DNA of 64,000 nt from Pseudomonas sp. UFMG81 (lineage in GTDB: Bacteria > Pseudomonadota > Gammaproteobacteria > Pseudomonadales > Pseudomonadaceae): the NCBI RefSeq assembly GCF_015354575.1, contig NZ_JACAFQ010000029.1:1-64000 (forward strand). Direction: 5' to 3'. The notes below the pieces were generated by a model. That model did no database searches. It worked only from the letters and a program-made list of their open reading frames with translations, and was not told the DNA's origin. Made by a program: the position numbers and the translations under genes. Of the stretch, positions 8,336 through 22,568 are shown piece after piece; the first letter of the stretch is position 1, and each line of letters opens with the position of its first letter.

Positions 8336-11300
8336 ATGGCTTACTCATACACTGAGAAAAAACGTATCCGCAAGGACTTTAGCAAGTTGCCGGACGTCAT
8401 GGACGTGCCTTACCTCCTGGCTATCCAGCTGGATTCGTATCGCGAATTCCTGCAGGCCGGAGCATCCAAGGACCAGTTCCGCGACATCGGCCTGCATGCG
8501 GCCTTCAAATCGGTATTCCCGATCATCAGCTACTCCGGCAATGCTGCCCTGGAGTACGTCGGCTACCGCCTGGGCGAGCCGGCCTTCGATGTGAAGGAAT
8601 GTGTCCTGCGTGGTGTGACCTTCGCGGTCCCGCTGCGTGTGAAGGTGCGCCTGATCATCTTCGACAAGGAATCGTCGAACAAAGCGATCAAGGACATCAA
8701 AGAGCAAGAAGTCTACATGGGTGAAATCCCCCTGATGACTGAGAACGGTACCTTCGTTATCAACGGTACCGAGCGTGTGATCGTCTCCCAGCTGCACCGT
8801 TCGCCAGGTGTGTTCTTCGACCACGACCGTGGCAAGACCCACAGCTCGGGCAAGCTGCTGTACTCCGCGCGCATCATCCCTTACCGCGGTTCGTGGCTGG
8901 ACTTCGAGTTCGACCCGAAAGACTGCGTGTTCGTGCGTATCGACCGTCGCCGCAAACTGCCGGCCTCGGTACTGCTGCGCGCCCTGGGTTACAGCACTGA
9001 AGAAGTGCTCAACACCTTCTACACCACCAACGTCTTCCACATCTCCGGCGAAAAACTGAGCCTGGAGCTGGTGCCGCAGCGTCTGCGTGGTGAAGTCGCG
9101 GTCATGGACATCCATGACGGCAGCGGCAAGGTCATCGTCGAGCAAGGCCGTCGCATCACCGCGCGCCACATCAACCAGCTGGAAAAGGCTGGTGTGAAAG
9201 AGCTGGACGTGCCGCTGGAGTACATGCTGGGCCGCACCACTGCCAAGGCGATCGTGCACCCAGCCACCGGCGAGATCCTGGCCGAGTGCAACACCGAGCT
9301 GACCACCGACTTGCTGGTCAAGATCGCCAAGGCTCAGGTCGTTCGCATCGAAACGCTGTACACCAACGACATCGACTGCGGTCCGTTCATCTCGGACACC
9401 CTGAAGATCGACACCACCAGCAACCAGCTGGAAGCCCTGGTCGAGATCTACCGCATGATGCGTCCAGGCGAGCCGCCAACCAAGGACGCCGCCGAGACCC
9501 TGTTCAACAACCTGTTCTTCAGCGCCGAGCGTTACGACCTGTCCGCCGTTGGCCGCATGAAGTTCAACCGTCGTATCGGTCGCACCGAGATCGAAGGTTC
9601 GGGCGTGCTGAGCAAGGAAGATATCGTCGAGGTCCTCAAGACCCTGGTCGATATCCGTAACGGCAAAGGCATCGTCGACGACATCGACCACCTGGGTAAC
9701 CGTCGCGTCCGTTGCGTCGGCGAGATGGCCGAGAACCAGTTCCGTGTTGGCCTGGTGCGTGTAGAGCGCGCGGTCAAAGAGCGTCTGTCGATGGCCGAAA
9801 GCGAAGGCCTGATGCCGCAGGACCTGATCAACGCCAAGCCGGTTGCGGCGGCGGTGAAAGAGTTCTTCGGTTCCAGCCAGCTCTCGCAGTTCATGGACCA
9901 GAACAACCCGCTCTCCGAGATCACCCACAAGCGCCGCGTCTCCGCACTCGGCCCTGGTGGTCTGACCCGTGAGCGCGCCGGCTTCGAAGTCCGTGACGTA
10001 CACCCGACCCACTACGGCCGTGTGTGCCCGATCGAAACGCCGGAAGGCCCGAACATCGGTCTGATCAACTCCCTGGCAGCCTATGCCCGCACCAACCAGT
10101 ACGGCTTCCTGGAAAGCCCGTACCGCGTGGTGAAGGAAGGCGTGGTCAGCGACGACATCGTGTTCCTGTCCGCCATCGAAGAGGCCGATCACGTGATCGC
10201 CCAGGCTTCGGCCGCGATGAACGACAAGAAGCAGCTGATCGATGAGCTGGTAGCCGTTCGTCACCTGAACGAATTCACCGTCAAGGCGCCGGAAGACGTC
10301 ACCCTGATGGACGTTTCGCCGAAGCAGGTTGTTTCGGTTGCAGCGTCGCTGATTCCGTTCCTCGAGCACGACGACGCCAACCGTGCATTGATGGGTTCGA
10401 ACATGCAGCGTCAGGCTGTACCGACCCTGCGCGCCGACAAGCCGCTGGTAGGTACCGGCATGGAGCGCAACGTCGCCCGTGACTCCGGTGTCTGCGTGGT
10501 TGCTCGCCGCGGTGGTGTGATCGACTCGGTCGACGCCAGCCGTATCGTCGTTCGCGTAGCCGACGACGAAGTCGAGACCGGCGAAGCCGGTGTGGACATC
10601 TACAACCTGACCAAGTACACCCGTTCGAACCAGAACACCTGCATCAACCAGCGCCCGCTGGTTAGCAAAGGTGACGTGGTCGCACGTGGCGACATCATGG
10701 CCGACGGCCCGTCCACCGACATGGGTGAACTGGCACTGGGTCAGAACATGCGCATCGCGTTCATGGCGTGGAACGGCTTCAACTTCGAAGACTCCATCTG
10801 CCTGTCCGAGCGTGTGGTTCAGGAAGACCGCTTCACCACGATCCACATCCAGGAACTGACCTGTGTGGCCCGTGACACCAAGCTTGGCCCAGAGGAAATC
10901 ACCGCGGACATCCCGAACGTGGGTGAAGCTGCGCTGAACAAGCTGGACGAAGCCGGTATCGTCTACGTAGGTGCCGAAGTCGGCGCCGGCGACATCCTGG
11001 TCGGCAAGGTCACCCCGAAAGGCGAGACCCAGCTGACGCCGGAAGAAAAACTGCTGCGCGCGATCTTCGGTGAGAAGGCCAGCGACGTCAAAGACACCTC
11101 CCTGCGCGTACCGACCGGTACCAAGGGTACTGTCATCGACGTACAGGTCTTCACCCGTGATGGCGTCGAGCGCGACAGCCGCGCCCTGGCCATCGAGAAG
11201 ATGCAGCTGGACGAGATCCGCAAGGACCTCAACGAAGAGTTCCGCATCGTCGAAGGCGCAACCTTCGAGCGTCTGCGTTCGGCTCTGAACGGCCAGGTGG

Positions 11301-12409
11301 TCGACGGTGGTGCGGGCCTGAAGAAAGGCACCGTGATCAGCGACGACGTGCTCAACGGTCTGGAGCACGGCCAGTGGTTCAAGCTGCGCATGGCTGAAGA
11401 TGCACTGAACGAGCAGCTGGAAAAGGCTCAGCAGTACATCGTCGACCGTCGCCGTCTGCTGGACGACAAGTTCGAAGACAAGAAGCGCAAGCTGCAGCAG
11501 GGCGATGACCTGGCACCGGGCGTACTGAAGATCGTCAAGGTCTACCTGGCCATCCGCCGTCGCATCCAGCCGGGTGACAAGATGGCCGGTCGTCACGGTA
11601 ACAAAGGTGTGGTCTCGGTGATCATGCCGGTCGAAGACATGCCGCACGACGCCAACGGTACCCCGGTCGACGTCGTACTCAACCCGCTGGGCGTACCTTC
11701 GCGTATGAACGTCGGTCAGATCCTCGAAACCCACCTGGGCCTCGCGGCCAAGGGCCTGGGCGAGAAGATCGATCGCATGATCGAAGAACAGCGCAAGGCT
11801 GCCGAACTGCGTGGCTTCCTCACCGAGATCTACAACGAGATCGGTGGTCGTCAGGAGAACCTGGAAGAGTTCACCGACGCAGAAATCATGGCCCTGGCAA
11901 ACAACCTGAAGAAAGGCGTGCCTATGGCCACTCCAGTCTTCGACGGTGCCAAGGAACGTGAAATCAAGGCCATGCTGAAACTGGCAGACCTGCCGGAAAG
12001 CGGCCAGATGCAGCTGTTCGACGGCCGTACCGGCAACAAGTTCGAGCGTCCTGTGACCGTCGGTTACATGTACATGCTCAAGCTGAACCACTTGGTGGAC
12101 GACAAGATGCACGCGCGTTCCACTGGTTCCTACAGCCTGGTTACCCAGCAGCCGCTGGGTGGTAAGGCGCAGTTCGGTGGTCAGCGTTTCGGGGAAATGG
12201 AAGTGTGGGCGCTGGAAGCATACGGCGCGGCATACACCCTGCAAGAAATGCTCACAGTGAAGTCGGACGACGTGAACGGCCGTACCAAGATGTACAAGAA
12301 CATCGTGGATGGCGATCACCGTATGGAGCCGGGCATGCCCGAGTCCTTCAACGTGTTGATCAAAGAGATCCGTTCGCTCGGTATCGATATCGATCTGGAA
12401 ACCGAATAA
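8336..12409 (+). CDS. rpoB: DNA-directed RNA polymerase beta subunit
   Basis: The beta subunit forms one pincer of RNA polymerase and part of the catalytic centre. The 1357 residues equal the Pseudomonas length. The rifampicin-binding segment starts near residue 508 and reads [18 protein letters not shown] then [13 protein letters not shown], so the usual resistance positions (E. coli D516, H526, S531 equivalents) are wild type. [13 protein letters not shown] and the C-terminal clamp segment are present. ATG at 8336 follows GGGGA by 6 bases and starts [14 protein letters not shown], the family N-terminus; an ATG two codons earlier at 8330 is less well placed. rpoC follows after 64 bases. Confidence 0.98.
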   Translation: MAYSYTEKKRIRKDFSKLPDVMDVPYLLAIQLDSYREFLQAGASKDQFRDIGLHAAFKSVFPIISYSGNAALEYVGYRLGEPAFDVKECVLRGVTFAVPLRVKVRLIIFDKESSNKAIKDIKEQEVYMGEIPLMTENGTFVINGTERVIVSQLHRSPGVFFDHDRGKTHSSGKLLYSARIIPYRGSWLDFEFDPKDCVFVRIDRRRKLPASVLLRALGYSTEEVLNTFYTTNVFHISGEKLSLELVPQRLRGEVAVMDIHDGSGKVIVEQGRRITARHINQLEKAGVKELDVPLEYMLGRTTAKAIVHPATGEILAECNTELTTDLLVKIAKAQVVRIETLYTNDIDCGPFISDTLKIDTTSNQLEALVEIYRMMRPGEPPTKDAAETLFNNLFFSAERYDLSAVGRMKFNRRIGRTEIEGSGVLSKEDIVEVLKTLVDIRNGKGIVDDIDHLGNRRVRCVGEMAENQFRVGLVRVERAVKERLSMAESEGLMPQDLINAKPVAAAVKEFFGSSQLSQFMDQNNPLSEITHKRRVSALGPGGLTRERAGFEVRDVHPTHYGRVCPIETPEGPNIGLINSLAAYARTNQYGFLESPYRVVKEGVVSDDIVFLSAIEEADHVIAQASAAMNDKKQLIDELVAVRHLNEFTVKAPEDVTLMDVSPKQVVSVAASLIPFLEHDDANRALMGSNMQRQAVPTLRADKPLVGTGMERNVARDSGVCVVARRGGVIDSVDASRIVVRVADDEVETGEAGVDIYNLTKYTRSNQNTCINQRPLVSKGDVVARGDIMADGPSTDMGELALGQNMRIAFMAWNGFNFEDSICLSERVVQEDRFTTIHIQELTCVARDTKLGPEEITADIPNVGEAALNKLDEAGIVYVGAEVGAGDILVGKVTPKGETQLTPEEKLLRAIFGEKASDVKDTSLRVPTGTKGTVIDVQVFTRDGVERDSRALAIEKMQLDEIRKDLNEEFRIVEGATFERLRSALNGQVVDGGAGLKKGTVISDDVLNGLEHGQWFKLRMAEDALNEQLEKAQQYIVDRRRLLDDKFEDKKRKLQQGDDLAPGVLKIVKVYLAIRRRIQPGDKMAGRHGNKGVVSVIMPVEDMPHDANGTPVDVVLNPLGVPSRMNVGQILETHLGLAAKGLGEKIDRMIEEQRKAAELRGFLTEIYNEIGGRQENLEEFTDAEIMALANNLKKGVPMATPVFDGAKEREIKAMLKLADLPESGQMQLFDGRTGNKFERPVTVGYMYMLKLNHLVDDKMHARSTGSYSLVTQQPLGGKAQFGGQRFGEMEVWALEAYGAAYTLQEMLTVKSDDVNGRTKMYKNIVDGDHRMEPGMPESFNVLIKEIRSLGIDIDLETE

Positions 12410-12473
12410 CACGTGACGCGAAGGGGAGTGGGGCAGGTAATGCCCGCTCCCTGCTCCGCCAGGAGGAAAGGCC

Positions 12474-15400
12474 TTGAAAGACCTACTGAATTTGCTGAAA
12501 AACCAGGGTCAAGTCGAAGAGTTCGACGCCATCCGCATCGGTCTGGCGTCGCCTGAAATGATCCGTTCGTGGTCGTTCGGTGAAGTCAAAAAGCCGGAAA
12601 CCATCAACTACCGTACGTTCAAGCCAGAGCGTGACGGCCTGTTCTGCGCCAAGATCTTTGGCCCAGTCAAGGACTACGAGTGCCTGTGCGGCAAGTACAA
12701 GCGCCTCAAGCACCGCGGTGTTATCTGCGAGAAGTGCGGCGTTGAAGTCGCGCTGGCCAAGGTTCGTCGTGAGCGCATGGCGCACATCGAACTGGCCTCG
12801 CCGGTCGCCCACATCTGGTTCCTGAAGTCGCTGCCGTCCCGTATCGGCCTGCTGATGGACATGACCCTGCGTGATATCGAGCGCGTGCTCTACTTCGAGA
12901 GCTATGTCGTTATCGACCCGGGCATGACCACCCTCGAGAAGGGCCAGCTGCTCAACGACGAGCAGTACTTCGAAGCGCTGGAAGAGTTCGGTGACGACTT
13001 CGACGCCCGCATGGGTGCCGAGGCTGTCCGCGAGCTGCTGCACGCGATCGACCTGGAGCACGAGATTGGCCGCCTGCGCGAAGAGATTCCGCAAACCAAC
13101 TCGGAAACCAAGATCAAGAAGCTGTCCAAGCGCCTGAAGCTGATGGAAGCTTTCCAGGGCTCGGGCAACCTGCCTGAGTGGATGGTCCTGACCGTCCTGC
13201 CAGTGCTGCCGCCGGACCTGCGTCCTCTGGTGCCGCTGGATGGTGGCCGCTTCGCGACCTCCGACCTGAACGACCTGTATCGTCGGGTGATCAACCGTAA
13301 CAACCGTCTGAAGCGCCTGCTCGACCTGTCGGCACCCGACATCATCGTGCGCAACGAAAAGCGCATGCTGCAGGAAGCGGTCGACGCCCTGCTCGACAAC
13401 GGCCGTCGCGGTCGTGCCATCACTGGCTCGAACAAGCGTCCGCTGAAGTCGCTGGCAGACATGATCAAAGGTAAGCAAGGTCGCTTCCGTCAGAACTTGC
13501 TCGGCAAGCGCGTGGACTACTCCGGTCGTTCGGTAATTACCGTAGGCCCGACCCTGCGTCTGCACCAGTGCGGTCTGCCGAAGAAGATGGCCCTCGAGCT
13601 GTTCAAGCCGTTCATTTTCGGCAAGCTGGAAATGCGTGGTCTGGCGACCACCATCAAGGCCGCCAAGAAGATGGTCGAGCGCGAGCTGCCAGAGGTCTGG
13701 GACGTGCTCGCTGAGGTGATCCGCGAACACCCCGTGCTGCTCAACCGTGCACCGACCCTGCACCGTCTGGGTATCCAGGCCTTTGAACCGGTACTGATCG
13801 AAGGTAAGGCTATCCAGCTGCACCCGCTGGTCTGCGCCGCGTACAACGCCGACTTCGACGGTGACCAGATGGCCGTTCACGTGCCGCTGACGCTGGAAGC
13901 CCAGCTCGAAGCGCGCGCGCTGATGATGTCGACCAACAACATCCTGTCGCCAGCCAACGGTGAGCCAATCATCGTTCCGTCGCAGGACGTGGTACTGGGT
14001 CTGTACTACATGACCCGCGAAGCCATCAACGCCAAGGGCGAAGGTCGCGTGTTCGCCGACCTGCAGGAAGTCGACCGCGTATTCCGCGCCGGCGAAGCCG
14101 CCCTGCACGCGAAAATCAAGGTCCGTATCAACGAGACCGTGAAAGACCGTGATGGCAGCATCACCAAGAACACCCGCATCGTCGACACCACCGTCGGCCG
14201 CGCGCTGCTGTTCCAGGTTGTACCGGCAGGCCTGCCCTACGACGTGGTCAACACGCCGATGAAGAAGAAGGCGATCTCCAAGCTGATCAACCAGTGCTAT
14301 CGCGTGGTTGGCCTGAAAGAGACCGTGATCTTCGCTGACCAGCTGATGTACACCGGTTTTGCCTACTCGACCATTTCCGGCGTTTCGATCGGTGTTAACG
14401 ACTTCGTTATCCCGGACGAGAAAGCCCGCATCATCAACAGCGCCACCGATGAAGTGAAGGAAATCGAGAGCCAGTACGCCTCCGGCCTGGTTACCCAGGG
14501 CGAGAAGTACAACAAGGTCATCGACTTGTGGTCCAAGGCGAACGACGAAGTGTCCAAGGCGATGATGGCCAACCTCTCGAAAGAGAAGGTCATCGACCGC
14601 GAGGGCAAGGAAGTCGAGCAAGAGTCCTTCAACTCGATGTACATGATGGCCGACTCCGGTGCCCGTGGTTCCGCGGCCCAGATCCGTCAGCTGGCCGGTA
14701 TGCGTGGCCTGATGGCCAAGCCGGACGGCTCGATCATCGAGACGCCGATCACCGCGAACTTCCGTGAAGGTCTGAGCGTACTGCAGTACTTCATCTCGAC
14801 CCACGGTGCTCGTAAGGGTCTGGCGGATACCGCACTGAAGACTGCGAACTCGGGTTACCTGACTCGCCGTCTGGTGGACGTGGCGCAAGACTTGGTCGTG
14901 ACCGAGATCGACTGCGGCACCGACCATGGCCTGCTGATGACCCCGCACATCGAAGGCGGCGACGTTGTCGAGCCGCTGGGTGAGCGTGTTCTGGGCCGTG
15001 TCATCGCCCGTGACGTGTTCAAGCCAGGCACCGAGGACGTCATCGTTCCTGCCGGTACGCTGGTTGATGAGCAGTGGGTCGAGTTCATCGAGCTGAACAG
15101 CATCGACGAAGTGGTCGTGCGTTCGCCGATCAGCTGCGAAACCCGCTACGGCATCTGCGCCAAGTGCTACGGTCGCGACCTGGCTCGCGGTCACCAGGTG
15201 AACATCGGTGAAGCTGTCGGCGTTATCGCTGCACAGTCGATCGGTGAGCCGGGTACCCAGCTGACCATGCGTACGTTCCACATCGGTGGTGCTGCAAGCC
15301 GTACCTCGGCTGCCGACAGCGTCCAGGTGAAGAACGGCGGTATGGTGCGTCTGCACAACCTGAAGCAGGTCGAGCGCGCCGATGGCAACCTGGTTGCCGT

Positions 15401-16673
15401 ATCGCGTTCCGGCGAGCTGGCCATTGCCGACGAATTCGGCCGTGAGCGTGAGCGTTACAAGCTGCCTTACGGTGCGGTGATTTCGGTCAAGGAAGGTGAG
15501 AAGGTCGAAGCTGGCGCCATCGTCGCCAAGTGGGACCCGCACACCCACCCGATCGTTACCGAACTCAAAGGTACCGTGACCTTCGTGGGCATGGAAGAAA
15601 ACATCACCATCAAGCGCCAGACCGACGAACTGACCGGCCTGACCAACATCGAGGTGATGGACGTCAAGGATCGCCCTGCCGCAGGCAAGGAAATCCGTCC
15701 GGCGATCAAGATGGTCGACGCCAATGGCAAGGACCTGTACCTGCCAGGTACCGACGTACCGGCCCAGTACTTCCTGCCGGCCAACGCCCTCGTCGGTGTG
15801 GCTGACGGTGCCCAGATCGGCGTCGGTGACGTTATCGCGCGTATCCCGCAAGAAACGTCGAAGACCCGTGACATCACCGGTGGTCTGCCGCGCGTTGCCG
15901 ACTTGTTCGAAGCGCGTCGTCCGAAAGAAGCCTCGATTCTGGCTGAAGTCAGCGGCACCATCGCGTTCGGTAAAGAGACCAAGGGCAAGCGTCGTCTGGT
16001 CATCACCCCGACCGACGGTAGCGATCCGTACGAAGAGCTGATTCCGAAGTGGCGCCACCTGAACGTCTTCGAAGGCGAACAGGTAAACCGCGGCGAAGTT
16101 ATCTCCGACGGCCCGAGCGATCCGCACGACATCCTGCGTCTGCTGGGTGTGAGCGCGCTGGCGAAGTACATCGTCAACGAGATCCAGGACGTTTACCGCC
16201 TGCAGGGCGTGAAGATCAACGACAAGCACATCGAGACCATCCTGCGTCAGATGCTGCGCAAGGTCGAGATCTCCGAGTCCGGCGATTCCAGCTTCATCAA
16301 GGGCGACCAGATGGAACTGACTCAGGTTCTGGTAGAGAACGAGCGTCTCGCCAGCGAAGACAAGTTCATCTCGAAGTTCACCCGTGTGCTGCTGGGTATC
16401 ACCAAGGCCTCGTTGTCGACCGAATCGTTCATCTCCGCGGCTTCCTTCCAGGAAACCACCCGCGTACTGACCGAGGCGGCGGTAACCGGCAAGCGCGATT
16501 ACCTGCGCGGCCTGAAAGAGAACGTGGTCGTGGGTCGTCTGATCCCGGCCGGTACCGGTCTGGCCTACCACAGCGAGCGCAAGCGTCGCCGTGATGCCGA
16601 CAAGCCGCTGCGTGTAAGCGCCAGTGAGGTGGAAGCCGCACTGACCGAAGCGCTGAACTCCAGCGGTAACTAA
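12474..16673 (+). CDS. rpoC: DNA-directed RNA polymerase beta' subunit
   Basis: The beta' subunit carries the catalytic magnesium site and the main sigma-binding surface. The 1399 residues match Pseudomonas. The N-terminal zinc finger ([19 protein letters not shown], about 70-88), the active-site [12 protein letters not shown] (about 459-470), the second zinc cluster ([16 protein letters not shown], about 815-900) and the bridge/trigger segments are all present. The start is TTG at 12474 with a strong AGGAGG 7 bases upstream; no ATG fits. It forms rpoBC with rpoB, both under the rplL attenuator. Confidence 0.98.
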   Translation: MKDLLNLLKNQGQVEEFDAIRIGLASPEMIRSWSFGEVKKPETINYRTFKPERDGLFCAKIFGPVKDYECLCGKYKRLKHRGVICEKCGVEVALAKVRRERMAHIELASPVAHIWFLKSLPSRIGLLMDMTLRDIERVLYFESYVVIDPGMTTLEKGQLLNDEQYFEALEEFGDDFDARMGAEAVRELLHAIDLEHEIGRLREEIPQTNSETKIKKLSKRLKLMEAFQGSGNLPEWMVLTVLPVLPPDLRPLVPLDGGRFATSDLNDLYRRVINRNNRLKRLLDLSAPDIIVRNEKRMLQEAVDALLDNGRRGRAITGSNKRPLKSLADMIKGKQGRFRQNLLGKRVDYSGRSVITVGPTLRLHQCGLPKKMALELFKPFIFGKLEMRGLATTIKAAKKMVERELPEVWDVLAEVIREHPVLLNRAPTLHRLGIQAFEPVLIEGKAIQLHPLVCAAYNADFDGDQMAVHVPLTLEAQLEARALMMSTNNILSPANGEPIIVPSQDVVLGLYYMTREAINAKGEGRVFADLQEVDRVFRAGEAALHAKIKVRINETVKDRDGSITKNTRIVDTTVGRALLFQVVPAGLPYDVVNTPMKKKAISKLINQCYRVVGLKETVIFADQLMYTGFAYSTISGVSIGVNDFVIPDEKARIINSATDEVKEIESQYASGLVTQGEKYNKVIDLWSKANDEVSKAMMANLSKEKVIDREGKEVEQESFNSMYMMADSGARGSAAQIRQLAGMRGLMAKPDGSIIETPITANFREGLSVLQYFISTHGARKGLADTALKTANSGYLTRRLVDVAQDLVVTEIDCGTDHGLLMTPHIEGGDVVEPLGERVLGRVIARDVFKPGTEDVIVPAGTLVDEQWVEFIELNSIDEVVVRSPISCETRYGICAKCYGRDLARGHQVNIGEAVGVIAAQSIGEPGTQLTMRTFHIGGAASRTSAADSVQVKNGGMVRLHNLKQVERADGNLVAVSRSGELAIADEFGRERERYKLPYGAVISVKEGEKVEAGAIVAKWDPHTHPIVTELKGTVTFVGMEENITIKRQTDELTGLTNIEVMDVKDRPAAGKEIRPAIKMVDANGKDLYLPGTDVPAQYFLPANALVGVADGAQIGVGDVIARIPQETSKTRDITGGLPRVADLFEARRPKEASILAEVSGTIAFGKETKGKRRLVITPTDGSDPYEELIPKWRHLNVFEGEQVNRGEVISDGPSDPHDILRLLGVSALAKYIVNEIQDVYRLQGVKINDKHIETILRQMLRKVEISESGDSSFIKGDQMELTQVLVENERLASEDKFISKFTRVLLGITKASLSTESFISAASFQETTRVLTEAAVTGKRDYLRGLKENVVVGRLIPAGTGLAYHSERKRRRDADKPLRVSASEVEAALTEALNSSGN

Positions 16674-16684
16674 GTACAGGGCAG

Positions 16685-16757
16685 AGCCCCGGCACGCTTC
16701 GAGCGGTCATCGGTGACATGAATTGTTGCCGATGGCCGGGCGGGGAGGGCCGGGGCT
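16685..16757 (+). terminator. Large inverted repeat after rpoC
   Basis: AGCCCCGGC (16685-16693) and GCCGGGGCT (16749-16757) form a 9-bp outer stem, with CATCGG/CCGATG inside. No T-run follows, so this is either a Rho-independent terminator of weak type or an RNA-processing element. It stops 5 bases before the -35 box of the str promoter. Confidence 0.55.
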
Positions 16758-16762
16758 TCGTC

Positions 16763-16791
16763 TTGACTGGGTGCAAGATCCTCTTTAGACT
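16763..16791 (+). promoter_or_regulatory. Candidate str operon promoter
   Basis: TTGACT (16763-16768), a 17-base spacer and TAGACT (16786-16791), about 95 bases upstream of rpsL. It is the best sigma-70 match between rpoC and rpsL. Confidence 0.6.
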
Positions 16792-16884
16792 TTTGTACCC
16801 TTAAATTTGGTGAGGCTCCGTCTCGCCAATTTTTGGCTTTCTTGCAAGACAATAGAGTCGCAAGACAATCAGTGGAGCTAGTAG

Positions 16885-17256
16885 ATGGCAACTATCAACC
16901 AGCTGGTACGTCAGCCGCGTAAGCGTTCGGTCGAGAAGTCCGACGTTCCTGCGCTGCAGAACTGCCCGCAGCGTCGTGGCGTGTGCACCCGCGTGTACAC
17001 CACCACGCCGAAAAAACCTAACTCGGCACTGCGTAAAGTATGCCGTGTGCGTCTGACCAACGGTTTCGAGGTTTCCTCGTACATCGGTGGTGAAGGCCAC
17101 AACCTGCAAGAGCACAGCGTCGTCCTGATCCGTGGCGGCCGTGTAAAAGACTTGCCAGGTGTTCGTTACCACACCGTTCGCGGCTCTCTGGATACTTCGG
17201 GCGTCAAAGGCCGTAACCAGGGTCGTTCGAAGTACGGTACCAAGCGTCCGAAGTAA
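16885..17256 (+). CDS. rpsL: 30S ribosomal protein S12
   Basis: S12 lies at the decoding centre and governs accuracy; mutations give streptomycin resistance. The 123 residues hold [19 protein letters not shown] with Lys43 and Lys44, and [17 protein letters not shown] with Lys88, so both streptomycin positions are wild type. The Asp in VKDLPG is the residue that is methylthiolated in many bacteria. First gene of the str operon, in the order rpsL-rpsG-fusA-tuf. Confidence 0.98.
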   Translation: MATINQLVRQPRKRSVEKSDVPALQNCPQRRGVCTRVYTTTPKKPNSALRKVCRVRLTNGFEVSSYIGGEGHNLQEHSVVLIRGGRVKDLPGVRYHTVRGSLDTSGVKGRNQGRSKYGTKRPK

Positions 17257-17362
17257 TCGGCCGTTTGCAAACATCCTATTTTTTGAGTCGATAAGAGTAA
17301 GGTCGGGCAGGGGTCGAAGACCCACGTCCCGGGCTAACCTGAAGACCGTTTGAGGGCTTATC

Positions 17363-17833
17363 ATGCCAAGACGTCGTGTAGCAGCAAAACGTGAGATCCT
17401 TGACGATCCGAAGTACGGATCCCAGATCCTCGCCAAGTTCATGAACCACGTGATGGAAAGCGGCAAGAAGGCCGTAGCCGAGCGCATCGTTTACGGTGCC
17501 CTGGATACCGTCAAAGCACGCAAGAACAGCGACCCCCTGGAAATCTTCGAGAAAGCTCTCGACGCCATCGCTCCGCTGGTCGAAGTAAAGTCCCGCCGTG
17601 TCGGCGGTGCCACTTACCAGGTTCCGGTTGAAGTTCGTCCATCCCGTCGTAACGCTCTGGCAATGCGCTGGCTCGTAGACTACGCCCGCAAGCGCGGCGA
17701 GAAGTCGATGGCTCTGCGCCTGGCCGGCGAACTGCTGGATGCTGCCGAAGGCAAGGGTGCTGCAGTCAAGAAGCGTGAAGACGTGCACCGTATGGCTGAA
17801 GCCAACAAAGCGTTCTCGCACTACCGCTTCTAA
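17363..17833 (+). CDS. rpsG: 30S ribosomal protein S7
   Basis: S7 nucleates assembly of the 30S head and contacts the E-site tRNA; in E. coli it represses the str operon at the S12-S7 junction. The 156 residues begin [19 protein letters not shown] and contain the conserved [14 protein letters not shown] and [21 protein letters not shown] segments. The 106-base gap from rpsL contains the segment where such an mRNA site would lie, but I could not identify the fold. Confidence 0.98.
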   Translation: MPRRRVAAKREILDDPKYGSQILAKFMNHVMESGKKAVAERIVYGALDTVKARKNSDPLEIFEKALDAIAPLVEVKSRRVGGATYQVPVEVRPSRRNALAMRWLVDYARKRGEKSMALRLAGELLDAAEGKGAAVKKREDVHRMAEANKAFSHYRF

Positions 17834-17863
17834 TTCAAGCATCAATCATTTTGCGAGGGCTTT

Positions 17864-20008
<2,145 letters not shown>

Positions 20009-20039
20009 TTCAGCCCCTTTAGGCTAGGAGTTCACTGTC

Positions 20040-21387
20040 GTGGCTAAAGAAAAATTTGATCGTTCCCTTCCGCACGTCAACGTTGGCACCATCGGTCACG
20101 TTGACCACGGTAAAACCACTCTGACCGCTGCTCTGACCCGCGTCTGCTCCGAAGTTTTCGGTTCGGCCGTCGTTGAGTTCGACAAGATCGACTCGGCTCC
20201 GGAAGAAAAAGCACGTGGTATCACCATCAACACCGCGCACGTCGAGTACAACTCGAACATTCGTCACTACGCTCACGTTGACTGCCCAGGTCACGCTGAC
20301 TACGTGAAGAACATGATCACCGGTGCTGCCCAGATGGACGGCGCGATCCTGGTTTGCTCGGCCGCCGATGGTCCGATGCCACAAACCCGTGAGCACATCC
20401 TGCTGTCCCGTCAGGTTGGCGTTCCGTACATCGTGGTGCCCAGGTCACGCTGACTACGTGAAGAACATGATCACCGGTGCTGCCCAGATGGACGGCGCGA
20501 TCCTGGTTTGCTCGGCCGCCGATGGTCCGATGCCACAAACCCGTGAGCACATCCTGCTGTCCCGTCAGGTTGGCGTTCCGTACATCGTGGTCTTCCTGAA
20601 CAAGGCTGACCTGGTAGACGACGCTGAGCTGCTGGAACTGGTCGAGATGGAAGTTCGCGACCTGCTGTCCACCTACGACTTCCCAGGCGACGACACCCCG
20701 ATCATCATCGGTTCGGCTCGTATGGCGCTGGAAGGCAAAGACGACAACGAAATGGGCACTACCGCTGTCAAGAAGCTGGTAGAAACTCTGGATGCCTACA
20801 TCCCTGAGCCAGTTCGTGCCATCGACCAGCCGTTCCTGATGCCGATCGAAGACGTATTCTCGATCTCGGGTCGTGGTACCGTTGTTACCGGCCGTATCGA
20901 GCGTGGTATCGTCCGCGTTCAGGATCCGCTGGAAATCGTTGGTCTGCGTGACACCACCACCACCACCTGCACCGGCGTTGAGATGTTCCGCAAGCTGCTG
21001 GACGAAGGTCGTGCTGGCGAGAACTGCGGCGTCCTGCTGCGTGGTACCAAGCGTGACGACGTTGAGCGTGGCCAGGTTCTGGTCAAGCCAGGTTCGGTCA
21101 AGCCGCACACCAAGTTCACCGCAGAAGTCTACGTCCTGTCGAAGGAAGAAGGCGGCCGTCACACTCCGTTCTTCAAAGGCTACCGTCCTCAGTTCTACTT
21201 CCGTACCACTGACGTGACCGGTAACTGCGAACTGCCGGAAGGCGTTGAAATGGTAATGCCAGGTGACAACATCCAGATGACTGTCACCCTGATCAAGACC
21301 ATCGCAATGGAAGACGGTCTGCGCTTCGCCATCCGTGAAGGCGGTCGTACCGTCGGTGCCGGCGTCGTAGCCAAAATCATCGAGTAA
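20040..21387 (+). pseudogene. tuf: Elongation factor Tu, second copy, same 154-bp duplication
   Basis: This is the second EF-Tu gene, in the str operon, starting at GTG 20040. As at 3296, the frame stops after 137 residues (at 20453) because 154 bases are duplicated (copies 20284-20437 and 20438-20591). Removing one copy gives a 397-residue EF-Tu. The first 100 or so bases differ at many silent sites from the first tuf, then both are identical from 20139 to 20735 (duplication included), then scattered silent changes resume, for example GGC against GGT at 20734-20736. The break is thus in the shared core of a repeated gene and is probably an assembly fault. Confidence 0.93.
20284..20591. repeat. 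154-bp tandem duplication inside second tuf
   Basis: Bases 20284-20437 recur as 20438-20591. Endpoints correspond exactly, at an offset of 16744, to those in the first tuf gene. The flanks of the two genes differ, but the duplicated block and its surrounding core do not. Confidence 0.97.
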
Positions 21388-21401
21388 TCTCTCGACCGAT
21401 T

Positions 21402-21433
21402 GAAAAAACCCCCGCTCAGCGGGGGTTTTTTTT
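21402..21433 (+). terminator. Terminator after str operon
   Basis: AAAAAACCCCCGCT and AGCGGGGGTTTTTTTT form a strong stem with a short loop and a long T-run, 15 bases after the tuf stop. Confidence 0.95.
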
Positions 21434-21439
21434 ATTGGG

Positions 21440-21468
21440 TTGACACTAAATTGGGGCGTCTATAGAAT
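21440..21468 (+). promoter_or_regulatory. S10 operon promoter
   Basis: TTGACA (21440-21445), 17 bases and TAGAAT (21463-21468), directly after the str terminator and about 60 bases before rpsJ. Close to sigma-70 consensus, so the S10 operon is initiated separately from the str operon. Confidence 0.85.
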
Positions 21469-21528
21469 CACGCCTCCTTTTAGCGGGCGTAGTGCGTCCG
21501 TTGGGAACAGCCTGGAGTCTGAAATCCA

Positions 21529-21840
21529 ATGCAAAATCAGCAAATCCGTATCAGGTTGAAGGCTTTCGACCATCGCCTGATCGACCAATCCACCCAGGAA
21601 ATCGTGGAAACCGCGAAACGTACTGGTGCACAAGTGCGTGGTCCAATTCCACTGCCTACCCGCAAAGAGCGTTTCACCGTTCTGGTCTCCCCGCACGTCA
21701 ACAAAGACGCGCGTGACCAGTACGAGATTCGCACTCATAAGCGTGTTCTGGACATTGTCCAGCCAACGGATAAAACCGTTGACGCGCTGATGAAGCTTGA
21801 TCTGGCGGCCGGTGTGGAAGTGCAGATCAGCCTCGGCTAA
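21529..21840 (+). CDS. rpsJ: 30S ribosomal protein S10
   Basis: S10 sits in the 30S head and, as NusE, binds NusB and NusG in antitermination and transcription-translation coupling. The 103 residues have the family length; [18 protein letters not shown] opens the protein, and the loop [15 protein letters not shown] (about 38-52) that reaches the tRNA-side rRNA is intact. First gene of the S10 operon, with its own promoter about 60 bases upstream. Confidence 0.98.
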
Positions 21841-21920
21841 GACTTCGGTCTGGTCGTGTAACGCTCTGAAATGGGCGGCCATAGCGGGTGAAAGCCCCGT
21901 ACACTCATGAGGTTTACAAC

Positions 21921-22556
21921 ATGACTATTGGTGTAGTCGGTCGAAAAGCGGGTATGACCCGTATTTTCACCGAAGAAGGTGTCTCCATTCCGGTCACGGT
22001 CATTGAGATCGAGCCGAATCGCGTCACCCAGTTCAAAACCGAAGAAACTGATGGCTACCGTGCAGTGCAAGTCACTGTCGGCGAGCGTCGTGCTTCGCGC
22101 GTGACCGCCGCTCAGGCAGGCCACTTTGCCAAGGCCAACGTTGCCGCTGGTCGCGGTGTCTGGGAGTTCCGTCTTGAAGAAGGCGATTTCCAGGCTGGCG
22201 ATCTGATCAAAGCTGAACTCTTCACTGCAGGCCAGCTGGTAGACGTAACCGGTCAGTCCAAAGGTAAAGGCTTCGCCGGTACCATCAAGCGTTGGAACTT
22301 CCGTGGTCAAGACAATACCCACGGTAACTCCGTATCGCACCGTGTCCCTGGCTCCATCGGCCAGTGCCAGACTCCTGGTCGTGTATTCAAGGGCAAGAAG
22401 ATGTCCGGTCACATGGGCGCTGAGCGCGTGACTGTGCAGTCCCTGGAAGTAGTACGCGTAGACGCTGAACGCAACCTGCTGCTGATCAAGGGTGCCGTTC
22501 CAGGCGCTACTGGCGGCGACGTGGTTGTGCGTCCGGCTGTCAAGGCTCGCGGGTAA
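21921..22556 (+). CDS. rplC: 50S ribosomal protein L3
   Basis: L3 is an early-assembly protein whose central loop reaches the peptidyl transferase centre. The 211 residues begin [15 protein letters not shown]. The loop region [21 protein letters not shown] includes the Gln (in RGQDNTHG) that is N5-methylated by PrmB in E. coli. ATG at 21921 is preferred over an in-frame ATG at 21888, which would add 11 residues from the leader; the family starts at MTIG. Confidence 0.97.
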   Translation: MTIGVVGRKAGMTRIFTEEGVSIPVTVIEIEPNRVTQFKTEETDGYRAVQVTVGERRASRVTAAQAGHFAKANVAAGRGVWEFRLEEGDFQAGDLIKAELFTAGQLVDVTGQSKGKGFAGTIKRWNFRGQDNTHGNSVSHRVPGSIGQCQTPGRVFKGKKMSGHMGAERVTVQSLEVVRVDAERNLLLIKGAVPGATGGDVVVRPAVKARG

Positions 22557-22568
22557 GGGGAAACTGAC

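Noticed and set aside
8345-12412. A 1355-residue reading frame on the minus strand of rpoB, with similar long ones opposite rpoC, fusA and secY
   Set aside because: These result from GC-rich third positions in strongly biased core genes. They contain no recognisable domain and lie opposite universally conserved genes.
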